From Kitasatospora sp. GP82 (GTDB lineage Bacteria > Actinomycetota > Actinomycetes > Streptomycetales > Streptomycetaceae): a stretch of DNA of 64,000 bases. The notes below the pieces were generated by a model. The model worked only from the letters and a program-made list of their open reading frames with translations. It did not search any database and had not been told where the DNA came from. The position numbers and the translations under genes were made by a program. Numbering within the stretch: the first letter of the stretch is position 1; each line of letters opens with the position of its first letter. The DNA is taken from assembly GCF_029892105.1 (NCBI RefSeq), contig NZ_JARZAJ010000016.1, forward strand, positions 1 through 64,000, in the 5' to 3' direction. Shown in pieces: positions 8,320-16,572 of this stretch.

Positions 8320-9554
8320 CGTCCCACCGTCCGACGATCAGCCGTACACCCCGTTCGAAGGCCGCCATGTCTACTGCCAGCGCCCCATCCGCCGCCCGTC
8401 CGCTCTCCGGCCCCGGGTTCTCCTCGTACCCGGCCGAGGAGGTCACCTGGCTGCTCAAGGACCTCTCCGACGTCGAGCTGGAGGCACCCATCGAGGAGCG
8501 GGAGGAGGCCGTCCAGTCGGGCGGCGCGCACTACGCGGAGTCACTGCCGGTCGAGTACCAGCCGAGCCCCGAGTACCAGGAGCTGTTCCGGCAGGCGCTG
8601 GCGGTGTCCGCCGGGCGGGTCGCGCTGGCCGTCGGCACGGTCGCCGAGACCCTGGTGCGCGAGCGAGGCCGGGACCTGGTCCTCGCCTCGCTCGCGCGGG
8701 CCGGGACGCCCGTCGGCATCCTGATCCGCCGCTGGCTCGCCTTCGCCCATGGCCTGGACACCAGGCACTACACGCTCTCCATCGTGCGCGGCCGGGGCAT
8801 CGACCAGGTCGCCCTGCGCCACCTCGCCGCCCACCACGACCCGGCGGCGGTCGTCTTCGTGGACGGCTGGACCGGCAAGGGCGCCATCACCCGTGAACTC
8901 GCCGACGCGCTGGCGGGTACGCCGTTCGACCCGGAGCTCGCCGTACTCGCCGACCCGGGGCGCTGCGTCGGCACCTACGGCACCCGGGAGGACTACCTGA
9001 TCCCCTCCGCCTGCCTCAACTCCACGGTCTCCGGCCTGGTTTCGCGCACCGTACTGCGCGCCGACCTGATCGGCCCGGACGAGTTCCACGGTGCGAAGTT
9101 CTACCGGGAGCTGGCCGGTGCCGACGTCTCCAATGCCTTCCTGGCCACCGTGGCCGGGCACTTCACCGCCGTCCGGGCCGAGGCCGAGGCTGCGGCGGCG
9201 GGGCTCTCGGCCACCGACCGCACACCGGACTGGGCCGGCTGGGCCGCCGTGGAGCGGATCAGCACCGAGTACGGCATCGACAACGTCAACCTGGTCAAGC
9301 CCGGCGTCGGCGAGACCACCCGGGTCATGCTGCGGCGCGTCCCCTGGCGGGTCCTCGCGCGGCGCGGCGCCGGGGCCGACCTCGACCACGTACGGTTGCT
9401 CGCGGACCAGCGCGGCGTTCCCGTCGAGGAGGTGGACGAACTGCCCTACAGCTGCGTCGGCCTGATCCACCCCCGATACAGCCGCGGCGCAACCGGCGCC
9501 GACGGCACGGCGGTCAAGGCCGGCTGCGCGTCGGTCGATGCGGAGCGCGCGTGA
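8316..9554 (+). CDS. StiP-family (cysteine protease StiP) protein
   Basis: This 412-residue protein matches the StiP family of ter-associated operons (formerly described as a PRTase-like family). Landmarks are SSYPAEEVTWLLKDLSDVEL near the N-terminus, VLASLARAGTPVGILIRRW (about residues 120-138), FVDGWTGKGAITREL (about residues 187-201), and a C-terminal PYSCVGLIHPRYSRG. The WTGKGAI segment resembles a nucleotide/phosphate-binding loop. Family members are annotated as cysteine proteases with a PELOTA-type RNA-binding part, but activity has not been shown for this protein. The ATG overlaps the upstream stop (ATGA). An internal ATG at 8367 is the alternative start, since the first 17 residues look unconserved. 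Confidence 0.85.
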   Translation: MTSHRPTISRTPRSKAAMSTASAPSAARPLSGPGFSSYPAEEVTWLLKDLSDVELEAPIEEREEAVQSGGAHYAESLPVEYQPSPEYQELFRQALAVSAGRVALAVGTVAETLVRERGRDLVLASLARAGTPVGILIRRWLAFAHGLDTRHYTLSIVRGRGIDQVALRHLAAHHDPAAVVFVDGWTGKGAITRELADALAGTPFDPELAVLADPGRCVGTYGTREDYLIPSACLNSTVSGLVSRTVLRADLIGPDEFHGAKFYRELAGADVSNAFLATVAGHFTAVRAEAEAAAAGLSATDRTPDWAGWAAVERISTEYGIDNVNLVKPGVGETTRVMLRRVPWRVLARRGAGADLDHVRLLADQRGVPVEEVDELPYSCVGLIHPRYSRGATGADGTAVKAGCASVDAERA

Positions 9555-10405
9555 TGAAACTGATGAACAGTCAATTCCTCGTCGCCAGCGACCTCGACCG
9601 CACCCTGATCTACTCCAATCGGGCGCTCGCCCTGGATGTCCCCGACCACCTGGCGCCCCGACTGCTCTCGGTCGAGGTGTACGACGGCCACGTGCTCTCC
9701 TTCATGACCGAGCAGGCCGCCCGACTCCTCGCCGAACTGGCCGGGTCGGCTCGCTTCGTACCGGCGACGACCCGCACCAGGGCCCAGTACGAGCGGATCA
9801 ACCTGCCAGGCCCGACGCCCGGTTGGATCCCCTCGTACGCAATCTGCGCCAACGGCGGGCAGTTGCTGGTGGACGGCGTACCCGATCCCGACTGGCAGGC
9901 CGAGGTGCACGCCCGACTCGCCTCCGGCAGCGCACCGCTCGACGAGATCGTGGAGCACCTCGCGATTGCCGCCGACCCCGAATGGACCCACAAGCGCCGC
10001 ACCGCCGACGGCCTGTTCGCATACCTGGTGATCGAACGGGCCCAACTGCCGGACGGCTGGCTGGCGGAGCTCACCGGCTGGTGCGCCGAACTCGGCTGGA
10101 CGGTCTCCCTCCAGGGCCGCAAGGTGTACGCCGTCCCCGCCCCGCTCACCAAGAGCGCCGCCCTCGCCGAGGTCGAGCGGCGGACGGGCGCCACGACGGT
10201 CCTCGCCGCCGGCGACTCGCTGCTGGACCTCGACCTGCTGCTCGCCGCCGACCACGCCTGGCGCCCCGGCCACGGCGAGCTCGCGGACACCGGCTGGACG
10301 GCCCCCGGTGTCACCGCACTCACCCAGGCCGGGGTGGCGGCGGGGGAGGAGATCGTCCGTCAGTTCCTTCACCACGTGCGGGCGGGAGTGTCCGGCAGGG
10401 CCTGA
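9554..10405 (+). CDS. HAD-superfamily hydrolase of the ter operon
   Basis: This 283-residue HAD-type phosphatase has motif I at SDLDRTLIYSN (nucleophile and acid/base Asp), a threonine-containing motif II region near residue 60 (VPATTRTRAQY), a lysine at PLTKSAAL, and motif III/IV at LAAGDSLLDLDLL. Such enzymes hydrolyse phosphate esters. In this operon it most likely removes a phosphate from the product of the lyase/PRTase steps, which is inference from context. The ATG at 9554 overlaps the preceding stop (TGATG); a GTG three bases upstream is also possible. Last gene of the operon. Confidence 0.88.
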   Translation: MKLMNSQFLVASDLDRTLIYSNRALALDVPDHLAPRLLSVEVYDGHVLSFMTEQAARLLAELAGSARFVPATTRTRAQYERINLPGPTPGWIPSYAICANGGQLLVDGVPDPDWQAEVHARLASGSAPLDEIVEHLAIAADPEWTHKRRTADGLFAYLVIERAQLPDGWLAELTGWCAELGWTVSLQGRKVYAVPAPLTKSAALAEVERRTGATTVLAAGDSLLDLDLLLAADHAWRPGHGELADTGWTAPGVTALTQAGVAAGEEIVRQFLHHVRAGVSGRA

Positions 10406-10459
10406 GCCTCGCCCGTGGTGCGGGGTGCGGGACGCTGTGGTGCTGTGGTGCTGAGGGCG

Positions 10460-10684
10460 TCAGCCGCAGCAGCCACCGCCGCAGCAGCCACCGCCTCCGC
10501 CCCCGGCGGACGGCCTGGGGGCTACGGCGGCGGCCGAACCGCCCGTCATCGCAACGGTGGAGAGCAGCTTGACGGTGTCGGTGTGCCCGTCCGGGCACGT
10601 AGCAGGGTCGTTGGCCTGCGCCATGGCACGGCGGAGCTCGAAGGTGGCTCCACAGGAGCGGCAGCGGAAGTCGTAGCGTGGCAT
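10460..10684 (-). CDS. FmdB-like zinc-ribbon protein
   Basis: This 74-residue protein starts MPRYDFRCRSCGATFEL, the hallmark of the FmdB/CxxC-CxxC regulatory zinc ribbon. The first metal pair is CRSCG and the second half is CPDGH, so the second knuckle is Cys/His-type. The C-terminus is a Gly/Cys tail (GGGGGGCCGGGCCG) that could bind additional metal. Function is unknown beyond a predicted regulatory role. A CCTGTA array lies 82-169 bases upstream of the start on this strand. An in-frame extension through it would add an Arg-Tyr repeat and is unlikely to be translated. Confidence 0.85.
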   Translation of the reverse strand: MPRYDFRCRSCGATFELRRAMAQANDPATCPDGHTDTVKLLSTVAMTGGSAAAVAPRPSAGGGGGGCCGGGCCG

Positions 10685-10765
10685 ACCCCGCAGCGTACCC
10701 AGCCCACCGTTCAGGTTGAAGGCAAGTCCGCCACCGCGCCGGACGTCTGCCGTGCCCGCACGCTC

Positions 10766-10853
10766 CCTGTACCTGTACCTGTACCTGTACCTGTACCTGT
10801 ACCTGTACCTGTACCTGTACCTGTACCTGTACCTGTACCTGTACCTGTACCTG
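10766..10853. repeat. Hexanucleotide tandem array (CCTGTA)14.7
   Basis: Fourteen perfect copies of CCTGTA run from 10766 to 10849, followed by four more bases of the next unit. The array lies upstream of the FmdB-like gene on the reverse strand. A period of six cannot shift reading frames, but copy-number change would alter the spacing of any upstream control element. Perfect short-unit arrays of this length are uncommon in streptomycete DNA and are prone to slippage. Confidence 0.97.
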
Positions 10854-10951
10854 CTTCCGTACCCGCGCGTCTGTCCCACGCCCGCAGCGTCCGTCCCATG
10901 TCCGTCCGTCCGGGCGGGTGCCGCGTCGGCCGTTCACGGCCGGGCCCTGGG

Positions 10952-12205
10952 TCAGTGGCTGCCCCGGATCATCGCCACCACCTGCGCGGCAGTCTCCCGC
11001 ACCCCCGCCATCTCGGTGAGGAAGAGCCAGTAGTCGGGGTGCCGCCCGGACGCCTCCAGCCTCTCGACTGCACCGTCCAGCCGCGTGACCGCCGCGTCCA
11101 GCGGCCCGGCGTGCCGGGGATCCGGCGCCTTGCGTCCGGCCATCGCCAGCCGCTGGGCGTCGCGGAGCGCGAAGCGGGTCCGTTCGATCTCCTGCTGCGG
11201 ATTGACCGCCACCTCGTTCAGCTGCCGCAGCCGCTCGTGCACCACCGCCACCGAACCGTCCGCCGTCTCCAGCAGGGCCCGCACCGTGCCGATGGCGCCA
11301 GTGGCATCCGCCCAGCGCTGCTCGTCCCGGGCCCGGGCGGCCTCGTTCAGCTTCTGCTGCGCCGTCCGGACCGCCTCGGCGGTCTGGGCCGGAACCCGCT
11401 GAAGGTCCTGCCAGCACGCCGTGCTGAACCGTCGCCGCAACTCGCTCAGCACCGGCTCGACCGTACCCGCCCTGGTCTCCAGCGCCTCGATCCTGGTGCG
11501 CAGACTGGCCACCCGCCGGTCGATCTCCCGTGCCTTCTCCGGTCGCTGCTCCGCCGAGGTCCGGATCACGTCCGCGCGCTGCGCCACGTCCTCCGCCCGC
11601 CGCAGCGTCGCCGCCACACCGTGCCGCGCCGCACCCTCGTTGAGCCGGGTCAGCTCCGGAGCCAGCTCGGCGAGGTGCGCCGCCAGATCGTCCGCCCGCA
11701 GCCCGGCCGCCCGTACGGCCTCCAGCGCGGTGGTCGCCCCCAGCAGCGCCCGCTTCGCCTTCTCGACGGCCGGGGTGACGCGGATCAGCTGCGATTCGGC
11801 GTGCTGGAGCAGCGGCTGCAGTCGTTCGAGGAACCGGCCCAGCTCGGTCTGCTCGGCCGTCAGGCGGCGCTGCGCCTGCTCCAGCTCCTGCCGGGCCCGC
11901 GCTGCGGTGCCGGCGTCCAGCTCCTCGGCGTCCAGATCGTGCGCGTCCAGCGCGGCCAGATATCCGACGCTCGCCTCGTCGACCCGGGCGGAGATCTGCT
12001 GGTAGTCGGCGAGTGCCTGCCGCGCGGCCGGGCCGTCCTCCGCCGCCCGCACGGTCTCGACTGCCAGCTCGGCCTCACGCTGGGCCGAGTCCAACTCGTA
12101 GAACGCCTGCTGAGCTGCGTCGCGGGCAGCCTTGGCCTCCTCGCGCAGGTTCTCGCTCCGCCGCCACCAGCCGCCCCGCCCGCCGCCACCGCCGGCCACC
12201 CTCAC
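10952..12205 (-). CDS. Large coiled-coil protein, function unknown
   Basis: This 417-residue protein is almost entirely Ala/Glu/Arg/Leu-rich alpha-helix with heptad-like spacing across residues ~15-390, interrupted by short loops. There is no membrane segment, signal peptide or catalytic motif I can identify. Its N-terminus is Gly-rich with a WW pair (GGWWRR). The GTG start is supported by GGAG 7 bases upstream. It resembles long alpha-helical proteins that neighbour ter clusters, so a scaffolding or membrane-stress role is possible, but I cannot name the family. It is the last gene before the tRNA. Confidence 0.75.
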   Translation of the reverse strand: MRVAGGGGGRGGWWRRSENLREEAKAARDAAQQAFYELDSAQREAELAVETVRAAEDGPAARQALADYQQISARVDEASVGYLAALDAHDLDAEELDAGTAARARQELEQAQRRLTAEQTELGRFLERLQPLLQHAESQLIRVTPAVEKAKRALLGATTALEAVRAAGLRADDLAAHLAELAPELTRLNEGAARHGVAATLRRAEDVAQRADVIRTSAEQRPEKAREIDRRVASLRTRIEALETRAGTVEPVLSELRRRFSTACWQDLQRVPAQTAEAVRTAQQKLNEAARARDEQRWADATGAIGTVRALLETADGSVAVVHERLRQLNEVAVNPQQEIERTRFALRDAQRLAMAGRKAPDPRHAGPLDAAVTRLDGAVERLEASGRHPDYWLFLTEMAGVRETAAQVVAMIRGSH

Positions 12206-12406
12206 GCCACCGCTCCCTGCTCAGCACCGAACGCCCGATCCCACCCATTCTTACGGATCACCACTCCTCCCCGGCACCCCTCCCGATCCCCGCCCGATCC
12301 CACCCATTCACCCACCCACCGGAAGCATGCGGCGAACCACCCCCAGGACCAGGTAGTGTTGTCCCTCGTCGTACGCCACCGGGCCTCCCGGCAGGCGCCA
12401 CGATGG

Positions 12407-12478
12407 GGGCGCATAGCTCAGTGGTAGAGCGCTGCTCTTACAAAGCAGATGTCGGCGGTTCGAAACCGTCTGCGCCCA
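12407..12478 (+). tRNA. tRNA-Val(UAC)
   Basis: A complete cloverleaf can be drawn. The acceptor stem GGGCGCA pairs with TGCGCCC, the D-arm is GCTC/GAGC, and the anticodon stem CTGCT/AGCAG encloses the loop CTTACAA, giving anticodon UAC (valine). The T-arm carries TTCGAAA. The discriminator base is A, and the CCA end is not encoded. The 3' end is followed by an integrase remnant, as expected when a tRNA gene serves as an integration site. Confidence 0.95.
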
Positions 12479-12480
12479 CC
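12467..12480 (+). other. Candidate attL core at tRNA-Val 3' end
   Basis: The 14 bases CGTCTGCGCCCACC at the end of the tRNA recur exactly at 26837-26850. Integrases of the tyrosine family often use tRNA 3' ends as attachment cores, and an integrase remnant lies ~100 bases away. Fourteen bases is shorter than most tRNA-type att cores, so this is suggestive only. Confidence 0.5.
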
Positions 12481-12505
12481 CCCTCTGACCAGCATCAGAG
12501 CATGA

Positions 12506-12544
12506 AGAAGGGGCCCTCCAGTGATCCACTGGAGGGCCCCTTCT
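12506..12544. terminator. Long perfect hairpin downstream of the tRNA / integrase
   Basis: An 18-bp perfect inverted repeat (arms 12506-12523 and 12527-12544) has loop ATC. It lies between the tRNA and the 3' end of the reverse-strand integrase remnant and can terminate either transcript. Confidence 0.85.
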
Positions 12545-12575
12545 CGTCTGTTGGGGACATTTTGGGGACGCTGCG

Positions 12576-13757
12576 TCAGGTTGCCGATTCTCCGGGGACA
12601 CGGCCGGGGACACCCGACTCCGCCATGCCCTGATCGGAGGTCTCGGGGGCAAGCTCGCGTGCCACTGCGGTGGCACGCGGAACGAGCAGCAGGGGAGCTT
12701 CGGCCTGAGCCTGCTCGAACTGCGGGAGAACCGAGGTGTAGGTGTCGGCGGTCAGCCCGTAGGAGGAGTGCCCGAGCATGACCTGGATCGCCTTCATGTG
12801 GATGCCGGCGGCCAGGGAGAGCGTCGCGGCGCAGTGCCGCAGATCATGCAGGCGGACAGGGAGAAGCCCGTGCTTGTCCAGGAGGCGGCTGAAGACCTGC
12901 GAGAGGTAGTTGGGGTGGTAGGAGGTCCCGTTCTCCCAGGTGAAGACGAGGCCGCTGTTGGTCCAGGCGTGGGCCTGCTCCTTCTCCCATTCCCCGCGCT
13001 CCACCTGCTGACGGGCTTGCCACAGCTCCAGGAGCTTCTTCGTCTCCGAGTCCAGCACGATGGTGCGGGCGCCGCTGTCGCTCTTGGGCGTGTCCTCCCA
13101 GACCTCGTAGTCGGAGGTGACCAGCTGCTCGGAGATGTGCGCGACCCCCAATTCCAGATCCGTTTCGGCCCACGGCAGGCCGGCGGCTTCGCCACGCCGA
13201 AGGCCGCGGAAGACCATCAGGTGGAACATCGGGTAGAGCCGGTGCTTGGCCACACAGTCCAGGAACCTCCCGGTTTGCTCGGGAGTCCACACCATCACCT
13301 TGCCCGGCTTCACACCGGGTCTCGCGGTACGCCTTCACCCGGGCTGGCGTCCAGACGAGCGGCTTCGGCGGCGTGTATTTGGGAAGGGTGACCTGCTTGG
13401 TCCAGTTCTCCGAGATGATCTTTTCGGTGACGGCGTCCTCAAGAGCTCCGCTGAGGGTGTTCCTGAACTTCAACTGGGTGCCGGGGCCGGTGATGTTCCG
13501 GGGCATCGCGCGAGCTTCGCGCAGGGCTGCCTTGGCTGCGTTCCAGGCGGCGCGCAGTGCAGGGTCCTTGCGGCTGCGGTCGGCTTCCTTCCACGCCTTG
13601 TGGGCGACGCGTTCGGCGGCGTACGCCTGTGCCGCCAACACCCGGTTCTGCGCGTGGAGTTCGTTGTTCTCCCAGATCTTGGCGAACATCTCCTGGATAT
13701 GCCGAGCCCGGAGGTCGATGAGCTTGAGATGCCCCAGCGTGGGGATGAAGACACGCT
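12576..13757 (-). pseudogene. int: Tyrosine integrase, frameshifted and interrupted
   Basis: The C-terminal catalytic domain is intact in sequence: GLRRGEAAG (catalytic Arg), HDLRHCAATL (HxxR), VMLGHSS (second His) and ADTYTSV (nucleophile Tyr). Upstream, the core-binding part (YTPPKPLVWTPARVKAYRET) is in another frame: near 13319 a single extra base breaks the gene between ETR and the VKPGKVMVWTP segment. Still further upstream the SAM-like N-terminal domain (KRVFIPTLGHLKLIDLR) is cut at ~13757, where an IS3-type remnant begins, so the true start codon is lost. In family terms this is a phage-type integrase of ~400 residues lying beside its tRNA target. It is almost certainly inactive. Confidence 0.85.
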
Positions 13758-13976
13758 TGAAGTTTCCCCTCGAGGTTGGACACCCGGATCTGGCCTGACC
13801 GTGCCAGCGCCCGCGCGGAGGTCTTCGCGTTCATCGAGACCTTCTACAACCGCAGGCGCCTACGCAGGCACCCCGAGTGGGGCTACCTCACGCCACTCGA
13901 GATCCGACAGCGACACCAGCAAGGTCACGCCTTGGCGGCGTAGACGGACAGTGTCCAACCGCAGGGTGGAACTTCA
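13758..13976 (+). mobile_element. Internally deleted IS3-family remnant (219 bp)
   Basis: Both ends are present. The left end is TGAAGTTTCCCCTCGAGG..., and the right end is the reverse complement of the 27-bp end seen at 23164. Between them only the last ~180 bases of an IS3 orfB remain (…TFYNRRRLRRHP, LTPLEIRQRHQQGHA). The right-hand ~170 bases are nearly identical to the element at 23164-24114. Everything from orfA to most of orfB is deleted, leaving a MITE-like product. It interrupts the integrase on its left and joins a terminase fragment on its right. Confidence 0.88.
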
Positions 13977-14338
13977 CCCGTGCCACCGCCTGGGACCGCG
14001 AGCAGGACCGCGTGTTCCTCGCCGAGCAGCGCCAGGCCCGCCGGGACCTGGCCCGCCGGCACGCCCGCCTCGCCCAAGCCTTCCTCTCCAAGGCCGTCGC
14101 CCGCCTCCAGACACTCGACCCCCGCGAGCTGTCGCCCGGTGACCTCCTGCGCTGCTTCCAGGTGGCCACCGACATCGAGCGCCGAGCCGTCGGCGACGAA
14201 CCCATCTGGACCCCTGGCGACCAGGACCCCGAGGCCATCGACATCGCCGAGCTCACCGACGAGGAGCGTCGCGCCCGCATGGAGCAGCTGCGCCGAGAAC
14301 TCGAACGCCGAATCGCAGCAGAGGAGACCGCCTCGTGA
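13977..14338 (+). pseudogene. Phage terminase small-subunit-like C-terminal fragment
   Basis: An open frame continues out of the IS remnant and encodes ~120 residues of charged helix (WDREQDRVFLAEQRQARRDL, LQTLDPRELSPGDLLRCFQVATDIERRAVG). This resembles the C-terminal half of actinophage small terminase or packaging-associated proteins that precede terL. The N-terminal DNA-binding part is missing, removed where the IS remnant ends. Its stop overlaps the terL start (GTGA), the normal coupling for such gene pairs, which supports the assignment. Now presumably non-functional. Confidence 0.65.
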
Positions 14339-15858
14339 GCGCCCGCCCCGGCAAGCCCAGCAGTGGACGGGCAGGCTGGTCTCGTCGGCGCGGCATCGAG
14401 GCGTTCACCAGCCCATCGGTGATGAGCTTTCAGCAGCTGCAGGCCGAGGTCGCCGCGCTCGTACGAGCCGACGAGATATCCCGGCGCCGGTGGGCGTGCG
14501 ATCGCCCCGACTGCGACGGCCTGCCGCACACTGGCTGGCTGCACAACCACGCCCGCGCCGCCCAGCGAACCCCATCGTGGGCGTGGACGGTGTGGATGCC
14601 GCTCACCGGCCGAGGCTGGGGCAAGACGAGGACCGCAGCGGAGACCGTCAGGGAGTGGGCCAAGGCACCCGGCCTGCAGATCGCCGTCGTCGCCAAGAAC
14701 GCCACCCTGGTCCGGGACATCTGCTTCGACTCCCCGAAGTCCGGGCTGCTCGCGGTCATCCCGCCCGAGGACATCGCCCGGTACAACTCCAGCCTCGGCG
14801 AGACCAGCATCCGGCTGCGCAACGGCACGATCATCAGGGGCTTCGGCGCGGAGACCCCCGACAACCTGCGCGGCTGGGCGTTCGACAAGGCGTGGTGCGA
14901 CGAGTACGCCGCCTGGTCCCGGAACACCGCGCAGGACGTCTACGACATGCTGTGGTTCTGCCTGCGCGAGGCCGACACCCCACAGATGCTGATCTCCACC
15001 ACGCCCAAGCCGCTGCCGCACATCAAGCGACTGGTCGAGCGCGGCTGACGCCAGGAGCAGCGCCAAACGGAAGGCGGAGACAAGCCGCGCGTCGTGCTAA
15101 CCCGAGGGCACATGCGCGACAACGACGCCAACCTGTCCCCGGCTGCCCGAGCGGAACTGGACGAGCAGTACGCCGGCACGCGGCTCGGCCGCCAGGAGCT
15201 GTCCGGCGAGCTGCTCGAAGACGTCGAGGGCGCGCTGTGGCAGGGCTGGATGCTGGAGGTCGAAGGCTTCCGCCAGCACCGGGAGAACCTGCCCGACATG
15301 GAACGGGTCGTCGTCGCCGTGGACCCGGCCACCAAGAGCCACGAGAACGCCGACCACACGGCGTTCACCGTGGCCGGCCGGGGCTGGCCGCTCACCACCG
15401 CCTACGGGGATAACCGGCCCCGCGGGTACGTCCTGCACGCCGAGCAGGACCGGTTCACGCCGACCGCCGCGATGCGCCGCGCCGCCGAGCTGTACCACGA
15501 GTACCAGGCCGACTGCGTCGTGATCGAGGCCAACAACGGCGGCGACTACCTGCCCGCCCTCCTCCAGGAAGTCGACCCGCGGGTCAGCTGGCGGATCGTT
15601 CACGCCACCCGAGGCAAGCGAGCCCGAGCTGCTCCGGTGGCGCAGCTGTACGAGCAGTCCCGCGTCCACCACGTCGGCCCCGCCCAGCTGTTCGCCGAAC
15701 TCGAAGAGCAGATGACCACCTTCGTCGGCCAAGGGGAGACCGAGGACTCGCCAGACCAGCTCGACTCGATGGTCTGGGCGCTGTGGGACCTGTTCCTCGA
15801 CCCGACCATGCCGGTACCACGCAGGGGCGACGACCAGCGGCTGTCGGGGCGGCGATGA
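14335..15858 (+). pseudogene. terL: Phage large terminase, split by an in-frame TGA
   Basis: Two halves lie in the same frame. The first (14335-15048) has the ATPase motifs: Walker A as GRGWGKT (about residues 98-104), Walker B around WCDEYAAW, and coupling motif LISTTPKP. The second (from about 15049) has the RNase H-like nuclease: VVAVDPAT, VVIEANNGGD and DSPDQLDSMVWAL. They are separated only by a TGA at 15046-15048 in the linker, where a CGA-to-TGA transition would explain the stop. Full length would be ~507 residues, normal for TerL. No portal or capsid genes follow, so the packaging module is an isolated remnant. A translational restart at ATG 15112 or nearby could still give a free nuclease domain. 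Confidence 0.85.
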
Positions 15859-15882
15859 GCGCGATCAACCGAGCAAGGCACT

Positions 15883-16425
15883 TCAGCGTTTCGGACAGTC
15901 AGGGAGAGACTCCGCTTGCTCGCACAGGGCGCGAATCGCGGCGCTGCTCCAGAGCTGGCCCAGCGAGCTTCTATCTCGCAGGAGTTCACGCGCAGCGTTG
16001 ACCTGCGAGGGCACCACGCAAGCTTGGCGCATCAGTGCTTGCGGGTCATTGTTGGCCACGGCGTATGCGCGGTAACCGTGTTGGAGATCCTCTTCAAGCT
16101 GCTCCAGGTTTACCGGACCGATCGGGTCGCATGCCGGGAGGAGCGGCCTCTCAAGGTGTTCGGCCTGCCAGAGCACCCGGCCGGTTGAGAGTTCCACAGC
16201 CTCCAGCCACTCGGCTTTGGGTATCGCTCGGGCCACGATGTACCAGGTAGCCGGGTCCGAGGCTCCAGCTTGCTCAAGCGGTGCCGAGATCCCGTCGCTG
16301 GCCCCGGTCTCATATTTGTGCAACGCCCAGGGGACCACCCCGCGCTCCAGCCGGATGGTCAGCCGGATCGTGGTTCTCGTTGCCAGGAGCCCGGTGGTGA
16401 CGCTGTGCCCTTGGCCGTGTCCCAT
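15883..16425 (-). CDS. Hypothetical protein
   Basis: This 180-residue predicted soluble protein has no motif I recognise. It is Glu/Ala-rich (WYIVARAIPKAEWLEAVEL, PVNLEQLEEDLQHGYRAYAV) and ends ESLPDCPKR. Third-position GC is visibly lower than in the neighbouring chromosomal genes, which fits acquired DNA inside the island. The ATG at 16425 is chosen because the open frame upstream of it is Arg/Gly-rich and dissimilar in character. It sits between the terminase remnant and the Dyp peroxidase, facing the former. Confidence 0.5.
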   Translation of the reverse strand: MGHGQGHSVTTGLLATRTTIRLTIRLERGVVPWALHKYETGASDGISAPLEQAGASDPATWYIVARAIPKAEWLEAVELSTGRVLWQAEHLERPLLPACDPIGPVNLEQLEEDLQHGYRAYAVANNDPQALMRQACVVPSQVNAARELLRDRSSLGQLWSSAAIRALCEQAESLPDCPKR

Positions 16426-16572
16426 CCGGCGCCGTCCGCATCGCCCTGCGGCATGGCGAACTCCGGCTTGCCGTCTGCACCCACCCTGGCCGCACTGCTG
16501 CACCGCCATGTCGAGGCGGGCGATGTCGGTCCGCACCGCCGTCCCGCGGTACTCCCGCCGCAGCCGGCGGCT

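Noticed and set aside
10716..11033. Possible Tyr-Leu repeat protein from the CCTGTA array
   Set aside because: No start with a ribosome site and no known domain; it follows from the repeat only.
10415..12427. Forward-strand frame reading through the hexamer array (Pro-Val repeats)
   Set aside because: The repeat is open in all frames because CCTGTA and its complement contain no stop. The rest is antisense to the coiled-coil protein gene.
15046..15048. Selenocysteine or readthrough at the terL TGA
   Set aside because: No SECIS-like structure or selenoprotein family link; a simple nonsense change in an already decayed phage module is more likely.
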